Positions 1 to 7,834 of a DNA stretch of 64,000 nt are shown piece by piece. The translations under genes were made by a program, and so were the position numbers. The notes under the pieces are model-generated. The model was given only the letters and a program-made list of their open reading frames with translations, did not search any database and had not been told where the DNA came from. Each line of letters starts with the position of its first letter. Position 1 is the first letter of the stretch. The DNA is from Oscillospiraceae bacterium. Its GTDB lineage: Bacteria; Bacillota; Clostridia; Saccharofermentanales; Saccharofermentanaceae. The stretch is from the NCBI GenBank assembly GCA_902782125.1, contig CACZMA010000004.1, forward strand, positions 62,001-126,000, read 5' to 3'.

Positions 1-745
1 ATCTTGCATAGACTGCAAGTTCCGGATAATTCGATTCTATAAATGAACAGCGCTCCTCGAAGACTTTAATTATTTTAAGATTATTATCATTGAAGGATCT
101 GTGGATCATACTGTCATGACGTAAAGTATAAAAATACTTTGCTTCGCCACCCAGTACTACAGATTCGGCCTTAGAGATCAGCCGGTACATTGTGGCATCG
201 TCTTCATAATAATTCGTTCCTTCGGGAAATCTTACATCATAGAAAAGCTCTTTCCTGAATATCTTTCCCCACATGGAAGAGGACAGGAGGCGTGTCGTCA
301 TGAGTGCGCGCATCGCCTCATGATTGCTATTGTATAAACCGGGTTCGTTCTTTCTATAGCTGCATATCTTCAAGGTGCCGTTATTGTCTAATGTCCATGC
401 ACAGCAGGCTGCATCTGCATTGTGTGAGACACAGAGAGAATAAAGATACTCAACATAGTCTTCAGCCAGATAATCGTCGCCATCTGCGAAAATAATGTAA
501 CTTCCGTTTGAAACATCTATACCCTTATTTCTGGCATCTGCCACACCGCGGTTAGGCGTGTGTATGACCCTGATGCGGCTGTCCCTGCCGGAATATTCGT
601 CACAGATATCGCCGGTGGTGTCCGTTGATCCGTCATCAACAAGTATTATTTCAAGCTCCTTATATGTTTGGGACACGGCAGTATCCATTAACCGGTGAAG
701 GTAATCGGAGACATTATATACAGGAATGACAAGCGATATAAGCAT
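1..745 (-). CDS. Family 2 glycosyltransferase, C-terminus cut by the left edge
   Basis: The gene reads leftward from the ATG at 745 and stays open to the window edge, giving 248 residues. The N-terminus has the GT-A fold signature of family 2 glycosyltransferases: ISLVIPVYN at the start, then VDDGSTD, RGVADARNKGI and the metal/nucleotide-binding FADGDD. Such enzymes transfer a sugar from a nucleotide-sugar donor on the cytoplasmic face of the membrane, usually for capsule, exopolysaccharide or wall glycan. It is divergent from the radical SAM gene, with only 30 bp between the two ATGs. There is no SD site, but a TATAAT box ends 6 nt before the ATG, so the mRNA is probably leaderless. The sugar specificity cannot be read from the sequence. 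Confidence 0.9.
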   Translation of the reverse strand, partial: MLISLVIPVYNVSDYLHRLMDTAVSQTYKELEIILVDDGSTDTTGDICDEYSGRDSRIRVIHTPNRGVADARNKGIDVSNGSYIIFADGDDYLAEDYVEYLYSLCVSHNADAACCAWTLDNNGTLKICSYRKNEPGLYNSNHEAMRALMTTRLLSSSMWGKIFRKELFYDVRFPEGTNYYEDDATMYRLISKAESVVLGGEAKYFYTLRHDSMIHRSFNDNNLKIIKVFEERCSFIESNYPELAVYAR

Positions 746-775
746 TTTTAAATTATATCATGCTAAAATATAAAT
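746..775. promoter_or_regulatory. Divergent pair of extended -10, apparently leaderless promoters
   Basis: On the minus strand TGATATAAT (TATAAT at 757-752) ends 6 nt before the ATG at 745. On the plus strand TGCTAAAAT (TAAAAT at 764-769) ends 6 nt before the ATG at 776. The two TG elements overlap in the palindrome CATG. Neither start codon has an SD site. Seen: motifs and spacing. Inferred: both transcripts start at or within a base of the initiation codon. Confidence 0.6.
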
Positions 776-1681
776 ATGTCAGTACAGAAGAGCATGCGTC
801 ATTTTGCCGCCGTTTGTGTGAGAGCATTCCGTCTATGGCCTCTTATAGCGAGAACTGGTTTATATAATCATGTCCGCCGAAAGAAGTATCCTGACACACT
901 GCCCTTTCTTGATGTAGTCATTACTGAATGCTGTACGCTCAAATGCCGTAACTGTTCGAATTTGATGCAGTATTATCATGAACCTGAGAATCTGGATCCC
1001 GATGAAGTTATTTCCTCTCTCAAAAGGATTCTTACTTCACTGAGAGTTTGTCACCTTAAGATTCTGGGCGGGGAACCATTTGTTTGTCAAAAAGTACTTA
1101 TCCGAGTTTTGGGTTATCTTAGGAATGAATCTGAAGATCGTTACGATACTATCGAGATTATAACCAATGGAACCATTGTTCCTTCTGATGAATGCATTCA
1201 CGCTATGAAGGATACTCCCAGATTAAAAGTCATATTCAGCAACTATGGAGAGTTGTCTTCAAAGCTCATTGAGTTTTGTGAGATATGTAAGTGCGAAGGG
1301 ATCGACTATGAAGTAGTTGAAGACGATTATTGGTGGGATTTTGGAGACGTGAAGTTCCACGAAGAAGAGGAAGAGCGCAAGACTCAACACAGATATGACG
1401 GGTGCTATTCGAGAAGACTATGTACAACACTGTACAGAGGAAGTCTCTATGTATGCCCACGACAAGCCCATGCCATTCATCTCGGACTGATCCCGGAAGA
1501 AGCATCTGAGTGTGTTAACATCCTAAAACCTGAATATGAAGATCTTAAAGCCATGCGTGAGGCGGTCTATGGTCTTATCGACAGGAAGGAACGTATAACA
1601 ACATGCAGTTATTGCGGATGTGATGTGGGAACTAAGGTCCCGAGAGCATTGCAGACTGAGAGGCCGATTGATGTCATTTGA
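776..1681 (+). CDS. Radical SAM protein of the glycan cluster
   Basis: This 301-residue protein has the radical SAM iron-sulfur motif CxxxCxxC (C53, C57, C60) after a basic N-terminus, and a GGEP-like stretch (LGGEPF) typical of the SAM-binding site. The C-terminal third has more cysteines (DGC, RRLC, YVCPRQAH, CSYCGC), which suggests a SPASM-like region holding auxiliary clusters. The family makes a 5'-deoxyadenosyl radical for H-atom abstraction. The substrate is unknown. The gene lies directly before two glycosyltransferases and overlaps the next by 11 nt, so a sugar or sugar-lipid substrate is plausible, but a peptide modification cannot be excluded. The start has no SD and a -10 box 6 nt upstream. 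The region is visibly more A/T-rich than the genes after 7600. Confidence 0.8.
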   Translation: MSVQKSMRHFAAVCVRAFRLWPLIARTGLYNHVRRKKYPDTLPFLDVVITECCTLKCRNCSNLMQYYHEPENLDPDEVISSLKRILTSLRVCHLKILGGEPFVCQKVLIRVLGYLRNESEDRYDTIEIITNGTIVPSDECIHAMKDTPRLKVIFSNYGELSSKLIEFCEICKCEGIDYEVVEDDYWWDFGDVKFHEEEEERKTQHRYDGCYSRRLCTTLYRGSLYVCPRQAHAIHLGLIPEEASECVNILKPEYEDLKAMREAVYGLIDRKERITTCSYCGCDVGTKVPRALQTERPIDVI

Positions 1682-2636
1682 ACGTCCTGAGATAACAGTC
1701 ATAGTGCCTGCTTATAATGCCGAACGGTACCTTCCGGACTGTTTGGAAAGTATTCTCGGTCAGACTTTCGATGATTGGGAACTGATTGTTGCTGATGACG
1801 ATTCTTCTGATGATACATTTGAAATCGCGCAAGAATACGCCGCAAAAGATCCGAGGATAAAGGTATTGCACACAGACAGGCAGGGAGTGTCCGCAGCAAG
1901 GAACGCTTGTATCGATGTTTCACGCGGAAGATATCTTGCATTTGTCGATGCGGATGATCTTATTGAGACTGACTATCTCAAGGAACTTCACAGCCGTGCA
2001 GAACAAAACAATGCGGATATTGTCCAGTGTTCATTCTGCTTTGTGCACGAAGACGGGAAGGAGATTCTTGATCCCAATGCCATAGATGCGGATATCATGG
2101 ATACGAATGAGATAATGAAAGCATACTTCCGCGGATCACTTGGTGATATCAGGGTAAGCGTATGGGCAAAGCTGTTCAGAAAAGAGACTTTTGCAGATGT
2201 GCGTTTTAATCCCGAACTTAGGATCGTTGAAGATGCTTATTATGTTTATGAGTGTTGCAGAAAAGCAAGTAGGGTATGTTGTTTCAGCATGGCGCTCTAT
2301 CGTTATTATCAGCATAATGGATCTACTATGAATTCGAGACTGGCAGAGTTATATCATGATTACTTTTTGATGTTTGCAAGACAGAGAGAAGACTTCCTTG
2401 ATAATGCTCCTATTCGTAAACGTATAGCTGCAAGGCAGGCTGAGACTTCGCTTTGGCTTATGCGTGTCTTGGCAAAATCGGGGATGAAAGATGAGTTCTG
2501 GAGTCTTCGTAAGACGGCAATGAGCATAGTGGGTGATGTCTTGTTTTCTTCTGCTCCAATCCTGCTCCGGACTAAGCTGATCGGCGTTACTGTGATGCCG
2601 CATATTTACTTTGCGATGCTTAGGAGAAAAGCTTAG
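1671..2636 (+). CDS. Family 2 glycosyltransferase
   Basis: This 321-residue GT-A glycosyltransferase begins ITVIVPAYNAERYLPDCL, followed by ADDDSSDDTF, GVSAARNACID and the catalytic-site triplet in FVDADD. The start at 1671 (MSFERPEIT) is preferred because it places the family motif at the usual 10 residues and follows a GAGAGG SD-like stretch. An upstream in-frame ATG lies well inside the radical SAM gene. The start overlaps the radical SAM stop by 11 nt, so the two are probably translationally coupled. The C-terminal half (VSVWAKLFRKE, VEDAYYVYECC) is typical of bacterial capsule/EPS glycosyltransferases with an EDAYY catalytic stretch. Donor and acceptor are unknown. Confidence 0.9.
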   Translation: MSFERPEITVIVPAYNAERYLPDCLESILGQTFDDWELIVADDDSSDDTFEIAQEYAAKDPRIKVLHTDRQGVSAARNACIDVSRGRYLAFVDADDLIETDYLKELHSRAEQNNADIVQCSFCFVHEDGKEILDPNAIDADIMDTNEIMKAYFRGSLGDIRVSVWAKLFRKETFADVRFNPELRIVEDAYYVYECCRKASRVCCFSMALYRYYQHNGSTMNSRLAELYHDYFLMFARQREDFLDNAPIRKRIAARQAETSLWLMRVLAKSGMKDEFWSLRKTAMSIVGDVLFSSAPILLRTKLIGVTVMPHIYFAMLRRKA

Positions 2637-2639
2637 ATT

Positions 2640-3731
2640 ATGGTAAGTGCCACAAAGACAATTGAATCAGTTCTTCTCTATGGAGATAAAGGTCTTCACA
2701 GAGATCCATTCTTATCGATCGTCATTCCCACAAGAAACAGGCTGGGTCTGCTTAAAGAGAGCATCCTGAGCGCAATTAACCAGGAGGACGCTCCCGTGGA
2801 CTATGAAGTCGTGATAGCCGATAATTGCAGCGACGCTGATGTTTGTGAGAAAATAAGGTTGTTTTTGGAAGACCTTGGCGCGGACAACGTATATTATTAC
2901 AGAAACACCGAAAACATAGGCCTATATCAAAACTGGAACAGAAGTATAGAACTTGCAAGGAGTAAGTGGGCCGCTATGCTTCATGATGACGATCTGCTTT
3001 ACGGTGATTACGTGAAGACTATGAGTAATATCATCAGAAGACATAAGATTACACCGGAGAACACTTCATATATTAAGACGAGATTCACCGAATCCCCTGA
3101 CCGCGGACCGGTTGTCGTAAGAGATATTGAAAGAGGCGGGATTATTGCCCGCGTCAAAAAGGCTTTCCGATACGCAGTCATAGAGATAAAGCCTTCTGAT
3201 ATGGATAATCTCGGCCCATTGAATGAGGGGCTCATGGGAGCCCAGACCTGCGGGTCTCTGATAAACAGGGATTACGCTATCTCAAAGGGCGGATTCGATC
3301 CCTCGCTTTATCCCTCTTCAGATGTGGTTTTCGCTACGGATCTAGTATACTCTAATGATAGGAAAGTATATACGACACTTAATTCCACCGGACGATACAG
3401 GATAATCTGCAACACCCAGATGCTTCCTGAAACCATCAGACTCTATGCTGACAGGTATGAGGGAAGAAAGGAATTCTTCAGATCTTCGAGCAGAAGGTAT
3501 GCCGGACAGCTCGCTAAGATGGAGAAAGTATATAACGCTATAGCAAGACGAACCCTGCTTATGAATCTCGCGGGTAGGGATGAAGAAACAGCTGATCACA
3601 TAAAGGAGAAAACAGAGCCCTGCGAGGCGAATGAGACCCTCGTTATCATGGAAGAACGGAAGATACAGAAGAGGATAAAGCGGATGTATTTACGTGGCTT
3701 TCTTGACATAAAAGCTCTTTTGGGAAAATGA
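2640..3731 (+). CDS. Family 2 glycosyltransferase
   Basis: This 363-residue protein has an N-terminal extension of about 25 residues and then the GT-A motifs LSIVIPTRNRLGLL, VVIADNCSD, NTENIGLYQNWN and the DxD-like AMLHDDDLLYGDY. The DDD motif should bind the divalent metal and nucleotide-sugar. It starts 4 nt after the preceding glycosyltransferase, and its stop overlaps the next start (ATGA), so it sits inside one operon. The NADNCS/GLYQNW signature is typical of rhamnosyl- or other EPS-chain transferases, but this does not fix the sugar. The C-terminal ~100 residues are basic and charged, with no visible membrane segment. Confidence 0.88.
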   Translation: MVSATKTIESVLLYGDKGLHRDPFLSIVIPTRNRLGLLKESILSAINQEDAPVDYEVVIADNCSDADVCEKIRLFLEDLGADNVYYYRNTENIGLYQNWNRSIELARSKWAAMLHDDDLLYGDYVKTMSNIIRRHKITPENTSYIKTRFTESPDRGPVVVRDIERGGIIARVKKAFRYAVIEIKPSDMDNLGPLNEGLMGAQTCGSLINRDYAISKGGFDPSLYPSSDVVFATDLVYSNDRKVYTTLNSTGRYRIICNTQMLPETIRLYADRYEGRKEFFRSSSRRYAGQLAKMEKVYNAIARRTLLMNLAGRDEETADHIKEKTEPCEANETLVIMEERKIQKRIKRMYLRGFLDIKALLGK

Positions 3732-4657
3732 GGAGTGGGAAGAAGGCGATAGTCTCAGGCGGTTCAGGCTTCATCGGAGGCCGTCTTATATCTGAGCTTT
3801 TGGATAACGGATATGATGTTACAGCCGTTATCCGGGATGATAATGACGAAACGCCTTTTCCGAAAGACAAGGTTACGATAGTTAATAAAGACATAAACGA
3901 TATAACCCCCGGCGATTTTACGAGCGAAGACGGATATGATGTGTTTTTCAATCTTGCGTGGGCCGGAGTTTCTGATCCTCTCAAGAATGACATGGAACTA
4001 CAGATCGGGAATATCACGATGTCAATGCACACAATAGAAATTGCTAAGAGAATAGGATGCAGGCTATTCATATCTTCGGGAACTGTTGCTGAATATTCCT
4101 ACAGTGACTCTGTCACTAATGTTGATGCCAGGCAGACTCCTAACGATATGTATGGGGCGGCAAAGACTTCGGTCCATTACTTTCTCGAAGTAAGAGCAAG
4201 GCAACTCGCTCAGCCCTTTGTATGGGTAGTGCTTCCTTCAACGTACGGTGAGCGCAGACGGAATGATAACATAATCACATACACGATAAAGACATTGCTC
4301 GGACGCGGTAAACCAATCTACGGCAAATTGGAACAAATGTGGGATTTCCTCTATGTGGACGATGTCGCAAGAGCTTTGAGACTCGTTGGAGAAGCAGGTC
4401 ATCCGGGAAAAGTCTATGGTATAGGCTCGGGCGTTCACAAGCCGCTTAAAGAGTATGTTGAACGGATAAGAGATATAATTGACCCGTCACTTCCGTTAGG
4501 AATTGGAGACAGACCTGAGATGACAGGTAAGACGATATGCGCATGCATTAATATCGACGATCTTCAAAAGGATACCGGTTTTACTCCGAAGTTTACTTTC
4601 GATGAAGGTATTGAAAGGACGATCAAGTGGATTATGGACACGGAGGGAACTTCGTGA
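3728..4657 (+). CDS. NAD-dependent epimerase/dehydratase (extended SDR)
   Basis: This 309-residue short-chain dehydrogenase/reductase of the nucleotide-sugar type has the Rossmann glycine motif GGSGFIGG at residues 11-18 and the catalytic pair Y142-x3-K146 (MYGAAK), with the upstream Ser in ISSGTVAEYS at 116-124. A region around YVDDVARAL is the conserved C-terminal substrate-domain signature. It probably epimerises, dehydrates or reduces an NDP-sugar for the glycan made by this cluster. It overlaps the preceding gene by 4 nt (ATGA) and the following FAD gene by 4 nt, so the five genes from 776 to 5904 appear co-transcribed. The specific reaction is not recognisable from motifs alone. Confidence 0.88.
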   Translation: MRSGKKAIVSGGSGFIGGRLISELLDNGYDVTAVIRDDNDETPFPKDKVTIVNKDINDITPGDFTSEDGYDVFFNLAWAGVSDPLKNDMELQIGNITMSMHTIEIAKRIGCRLFISSGTVAEYSYSDSVTNVDARQTPNDMYGAAKTSVHYFLEVRARQLAQPFVWVVLPSTYGERRRNDNIITYTIKTLLGRGKPIYGKLEQMWDFLYVDDVARALRLVGEAGHPGKVYGIGSGVHKPLKEYVERIRDIIDPSLPLGIGDRPEMTGKTICACINIDDLQKDTGFTPKFTFDEGIERTIKWIMDTEGTS

Positions 4658-5904
4658 ATACAGTTGTGTTGGGTGCCGGAATAGCGGGATTGGGATATGC
4701 TTCCAAAGCAAGAGGCAATGTTAAGGTTTTCGAGAAGAATGCCGTTCCGGGAGGATTATGCGGATCTTTTATTATAGACGGATTCACTTTTGACTACGGG
4801 ATACATCAGTCATTTACTGCTATCCCTGAAGCAAGAAAGCTTTTTGATAATACAGACTATAGATGCTACAGTCCACATGCGGTAAACCTCTATTACGGTA
4901 ACGATATTCCGAACCCTGTCATTTACAATCTTTATAAGTTCCCCGAAGAAGTCAGAACTAGGCTCATAACAAGCTTCAAGAATAGAGCGAAGGATATTGT
5001 TGTAAATACTTATGCAGATTGGCTTAGGACCACTTATGGAGACGAGATTAAATCGATGTTCTATGATGTGTATACGAGGAAATACTGGACGGTCACATCG
5101 GATGAAATGTCAGTCAGCTGGATAGGCAAGAGGCTTACAGAACCTGTTCTTGAAAAGATAGTTCGCGGTGCAGATAAAAAAAGCGATGAAGACAACTACT
5201 ATGCGTCCGAGATGAGATATCCCAAACAAGGCGGATTCACATCGTTTCTCACTTCCTTGACTGAATCTTTGAATATTGTCTGCGGAAAGGAAGCCGTGTC
5301 TATAGATCCTGATACCAGGTTGGTTACATTCACGGATGGAAGTATAGTTACTTACGATAATCTTGCAAGCTCGATTCCACTTCCCGTTATGGCTGAAATA
5401 GTTAGGGGAGTACCTGAAAACGTTAAGCTGGCTGCGTCAAGGCTAAAATGGACCAATCTAAGCATTGTTTCCGTTGCTCTAAATAAACAATATGTATCAG
5501 ATTACATTTGGGATTATGTCTATGACGAAGACATAATCGTATCAAGGATCAACAAGCCGGGTATGCATTCTTCCCATAACACTCCACCAGGTAAAAGCTC
5601 TTTTCAGTTTGAGATATACCGCCAGGGGAAAGAAAAGGCGAATGCAACAGAAGATGTTGATTCGGTGATATGTGCGGCTGAACGCCTTGGAATTGCCGAG
5701 AAAGAAGAGATACTCTTTACTGATCATCAACAGATACCATATGCCAACATCATTTACTACAATGGTATGGAAGAAGACAGAGATATCGTAAGAAGATATT
5801 TGGAAAGCCGAGGAATCAAGCTGATCGGAAGATTTGGAAGGTGGGAATATCTGTGGTCAGATCAAAGCTACATGTCCGGCGTAAGAGCGGCAGGAGAAGG
5901 ATAA
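4654..5904 (+). CDS. FAD-dependent oxidoreductase, amine oxidase/UDP-galactopyranose mutase-like
   Basis: This 416-residue protein has an N-terminal dinucleotide-binding motif GAGIAGLG (7-14), the acidic strand end VFEKN and the GGLCGSF loop typical of the protoporphyrinogen oxidase/amine oxidase/UDP-galactopyranose mutase superfamily. The chosen GTG at 4654 follows a GGAGGG SD by 6 nt and overlaps the SDR stop. Related proteins in polysaccharide clusters are often annotated only as NAD(P)/FAD-binding proteins. A mutase or sugar-oxidising role is reasonable because it sits between an SDR and a flippase. No membrane segment is visible. Which substrate it uses is unknown. Confidence 0.8.
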   Translation: MNTVVLGAGIAGLGYASKARGNVKVFEKNAVPGGLCGSFIIDGFTFDYGIHQSFTAIPEARKLFDNTDYRCYSPHAVNLYYGNDIPNPVIYNLYKFPEEVRTRLITSFKNRAKDIVVNTYADWLRTTYGDEIKSMFYDVYTRKYWTVTSDEMSVSWIGKRLTEPVLEKIVRGADKKSDEDNYYASEMRYPKQGGFTSFLTSLTESLNIVCGKEAVSIDPDTRLVTFTDGSIVTYDNLASSIPLPVMAEIVRGVPENVKLAASRLKWTNLSIVSVALNKQYVSDYIWDYVYDEDIIVSRINKPGMHSSHNTPPGKSSFQFEIYRQGKEKANATEDVDSVICAAERLGIAEKEEILFTDHQQIPYANIIYYNGMEEDRDIVRRYLESRGIKLIGRFGRWEYLWSDQSYMSGVRAAGEG

Positions 5905-5905
5905 T

Positions 5906-7486
5906 ATGTCCGCTGAAGACTTCTCGCGTAAGAAAAAGACGATAAAGAACGGGACATGGGGCTTGATATACAAGACATCGTCGGTATTGATAGGTCTGAT
6001 CGTCAGATATTTCTTTATACGCATTCTCGACCCCGGATATTTGGGCCTTGAAGGTCTGTTTATCAATGTCATCGGCCTTTTTGCGCTTGTGGACATGGGC
6101 TTCAGTACAGCTATCTCGTTTAATCTTTACCAGCCGATCCGGGATAACAATAAGAGTCTCATAAATGCCATAGTAAGACTTTACCGAAAAATCTACCTTA
6201 TCTTCGGTCTCGTCATTGCCTTGCTCTCGCTGATCGCTACTCCGATCGTTCCTTCACTCATCCGTGACTGTACGGTAGATCCTTCGAGGGTGCGAATTGC
6301 GTTTTTGATTTACGCTGCTTGCGTCGCCGTTTCTTATCTTTTCTCATATAAGAGAAATATCTTATTCGCTTACCAGAGAAACTACATTTGCCTTAAGGTC
6401 GATACCGCCATAAGGCTCCTGGCAGCTGTGCTGGAGTTAGTAAGTCTGCTGCTGTTCCACGACTATATTGTGTATATCGTCATACTGTCAGGCTCGCTTT
6501 TGCTACAAAACATCATAATATCGATACGCGCCGACAGACTTGATTTGTATGACCTGAAAGACAGTACAGCGCTTCCTTCCGAATACACCTCGAAAATCAA
6601 AAACTACGTAAAGAATCTTGCTGTGATGGATACAGCCTGGAAGGGAATCCATTCGACGGATAACATTATTATTTCGTATTTCATCGGTAATTACGACTTG
6701 TCACGTAATGCTAACTATACAAGTATCGGCACAGCGGTTAGAGACACTGTCATATCTTTCCTGGGAGGTTCCGGCGCCCCGATTGGAGACCTTTTGGCTG
6801 AAGGTGATTCCAGGAAGATAAGGAAGTATTTTGACAGAAATCATTTTATCTATGAGTTTGCCGGAGTATTTTGCATGCTCGAATTCTTCTTTTGCATTAA
6901 TCCATTCATCAGCTTCTGGGTAGGAGATAGCTTCAGGTTTGATACGCTCACGGTGTTCTTCATCGCACTTGATATGTTCTTATACCTATCGTTCATCGGG
7001 ATATCAGATTATCTTAATCTGAGCGGCTGTGTGCTTAGGTACACACCTTATTCGATCGTGGCGCTTATAATTAATATCGGCGTCTCGATTGTTTTTGGGA
7101 TCACAATAGGTACTGCCGGTGTTTTCATCGGCACCTCTGTGACATACATATTCATGCTCTCCGTCATATCGATCTTGATCTGCAGAAATGTCACGCATAC
7201 AAGTGTTTGGCAATATTGGAAGGTTTTCCTTAAGAATGTGGTATTACTGTCTTTAACTCTCGTCCTGTCCGAGTCAATGCTTTTGATTATTCCCGAGCTG
7301 TCAAATCTCTTACTTACCATTTTGGCGAATTTTGTAGTTTGCCTTATGGTATTTATCATAGTAACGCTGCTCATTTATAATAAAGATAGCAACTACGTCT
7401 TTTTCAAGGATCTGGCGAAGAACCTGATCAGAAAATGGATCGGTAGTAAAAAGGCAGGTAACGATATTGGCGGTGACGGTGTCTAG
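5906..7486 (+). CDS. Polysaccharide flippase, Wzx/MOP family
   Basis: This 526-residue, very hydrophobic protein has about 12-14 predicted membrane spans spread along its length. An N-terminal segment (RYFFIRILDPGYLGLEG then LFALVDMGFSTAI) is typical of the polysaccharide_synt family of the MOP exporters. It should flip a lipid-linked oligosaccharide to the outer face of the membrane. It starts 2 nt after the FAD gene with a GGAGAAGG SD, and it is the last gene of the glycan operon. A new promoter follows at 7518. No clear hairpin terminator is seen after it. No polymerase (wzy) or initiating transferase is present here, so the rest of the pathway must lie to the left or elsewhere. Confidence 0.88.
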   Translation: MSAEDFSRKKKTIKNGTWGLIYKTSSVLIGLIVRYFFIRILDPGYLGLEGLFINVIGLFALVDMGFSTAISFNLYQPIRDNNKSLINAIVRLYRKIYLIFGLVIALLSLIATPIVPSLIRDCTVDPSRVRIAFLIYAACVAVSYLFSYKRNILFAYQRNYICLKVDTAIRLLAAVLELVSLLLFHDYIVYIVILSGSLLLQNIIISIRADRLDLYDLKDSTALPSEYTSKIKNYVKNLAVMDTAWKGIHSTDNIIISYFIGNYDLSRNANYTSIGTAVRDTVISFLGGSGAPIGDLLAEGDSRKIRKYFDRNHFIYEFAGVFCMLEFFFCINPFISFWVGDSFRFDTLTVFFIALDMFLYLSFIGISDYLNLSGCVLRYTPYSIVALIINIGVSIVFGITIGTAGVFIGTSVTYIFMLSVISILICRNVTHTSVWQYWKVFLKNVVLLSLTLVLSESMLLIIPELSNLLLTILANFVVCLMVFIIVTLLIYNKDSNYVFFKDLAKNLIRKWIGSKKAGNDIGGDGV

Positions 7487-7517
7487 TCTTGCCGTTGAAA
7501 TCAAAACCTTTTTACAG

Positions 7518-7546
7518 TTGCAACGAATTCCCTTAATGCTTATAAT
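7518..7546 (+). promoter_or_regulatory. Sigma-A promoter of the 2-oxoacid oxidoreductase operon
   Basis: TTGCAA (7518-7523) and TATAAT (7541-7546) are separated by exactly 17 bp. The leader to the GTG at 7600 is about 47 nt. This is the only promoter-like sequence between the flippase and the ferredoxin gene. Confidence 0.75.
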
Positions 7547-7599
7547 ACTTGAATATTTTGTGCGCAACTTTGCGTCACAATGTAATGAGGAGGTTCATC

Positions 7600-7815
7600 G
7601 TGGCAAAAGGTAAAGTTACTTTTAACGAGAATCTGTGCAAGGGATGCGGTCTCTGCGTAGAGGCATGCCCTCAGAAAATCCTCGAACTCGACAAGACAAG
7701 ATTGAATGCCAAGGGTTATCACCCGGCTACATGCGTTGATCCGGAGAAGTGCATCGGTTGTACTTTCTGCGCTACGCAGTGCCCTGACGTGGTAATCACC
7801 GTTGAGCGTTTCTGA
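7600..7815 (+). CDS. vorD: 2-oxoacid:ferredoxin oxidoreductase, delta (ferredoxin) subunit
   Basis: This 71-residue 2x[4Fe-4S] ferredoxin-type subunit has two cluster motifs, CKGCGLCVEACP and CIGCTFCATQCP. It carries electrons out of the thiamine-dependent catalytic core of a 2-oxoacid:ferredoxin oxidoreductase. The GTG start is chosen because GAGGAGG lies 6 nt upstream. An earlier in-frame ATG would place the SD inside the coding region. It is the first gene of a four-gene operon whose order (ferredoxin, alpha, beta, gamma) matches Clostridial branched-chain 2-oxoacid (VOR) or 2-oxoglutarate (KOR) enzymes. The symbol reflects the closest-looking family, not proven specificity. Confidence 0.88.
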   Translation: MAKGKVTFNENLCKGCGLCVEACPQKILELDKTRLNAKGYHPATCVDPEKCIGCTFCATQCPDVVITVERF

Positions 7816-7834
7816 GTTAAGCGGAGGGTTAATT

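Noticed and set aside
304..495. A 63-codon plus-strand frame near the left edge
   Set aside because: It is antisense to the glycosyltransferase that runs off the edge, which has clear GT-A motifs.
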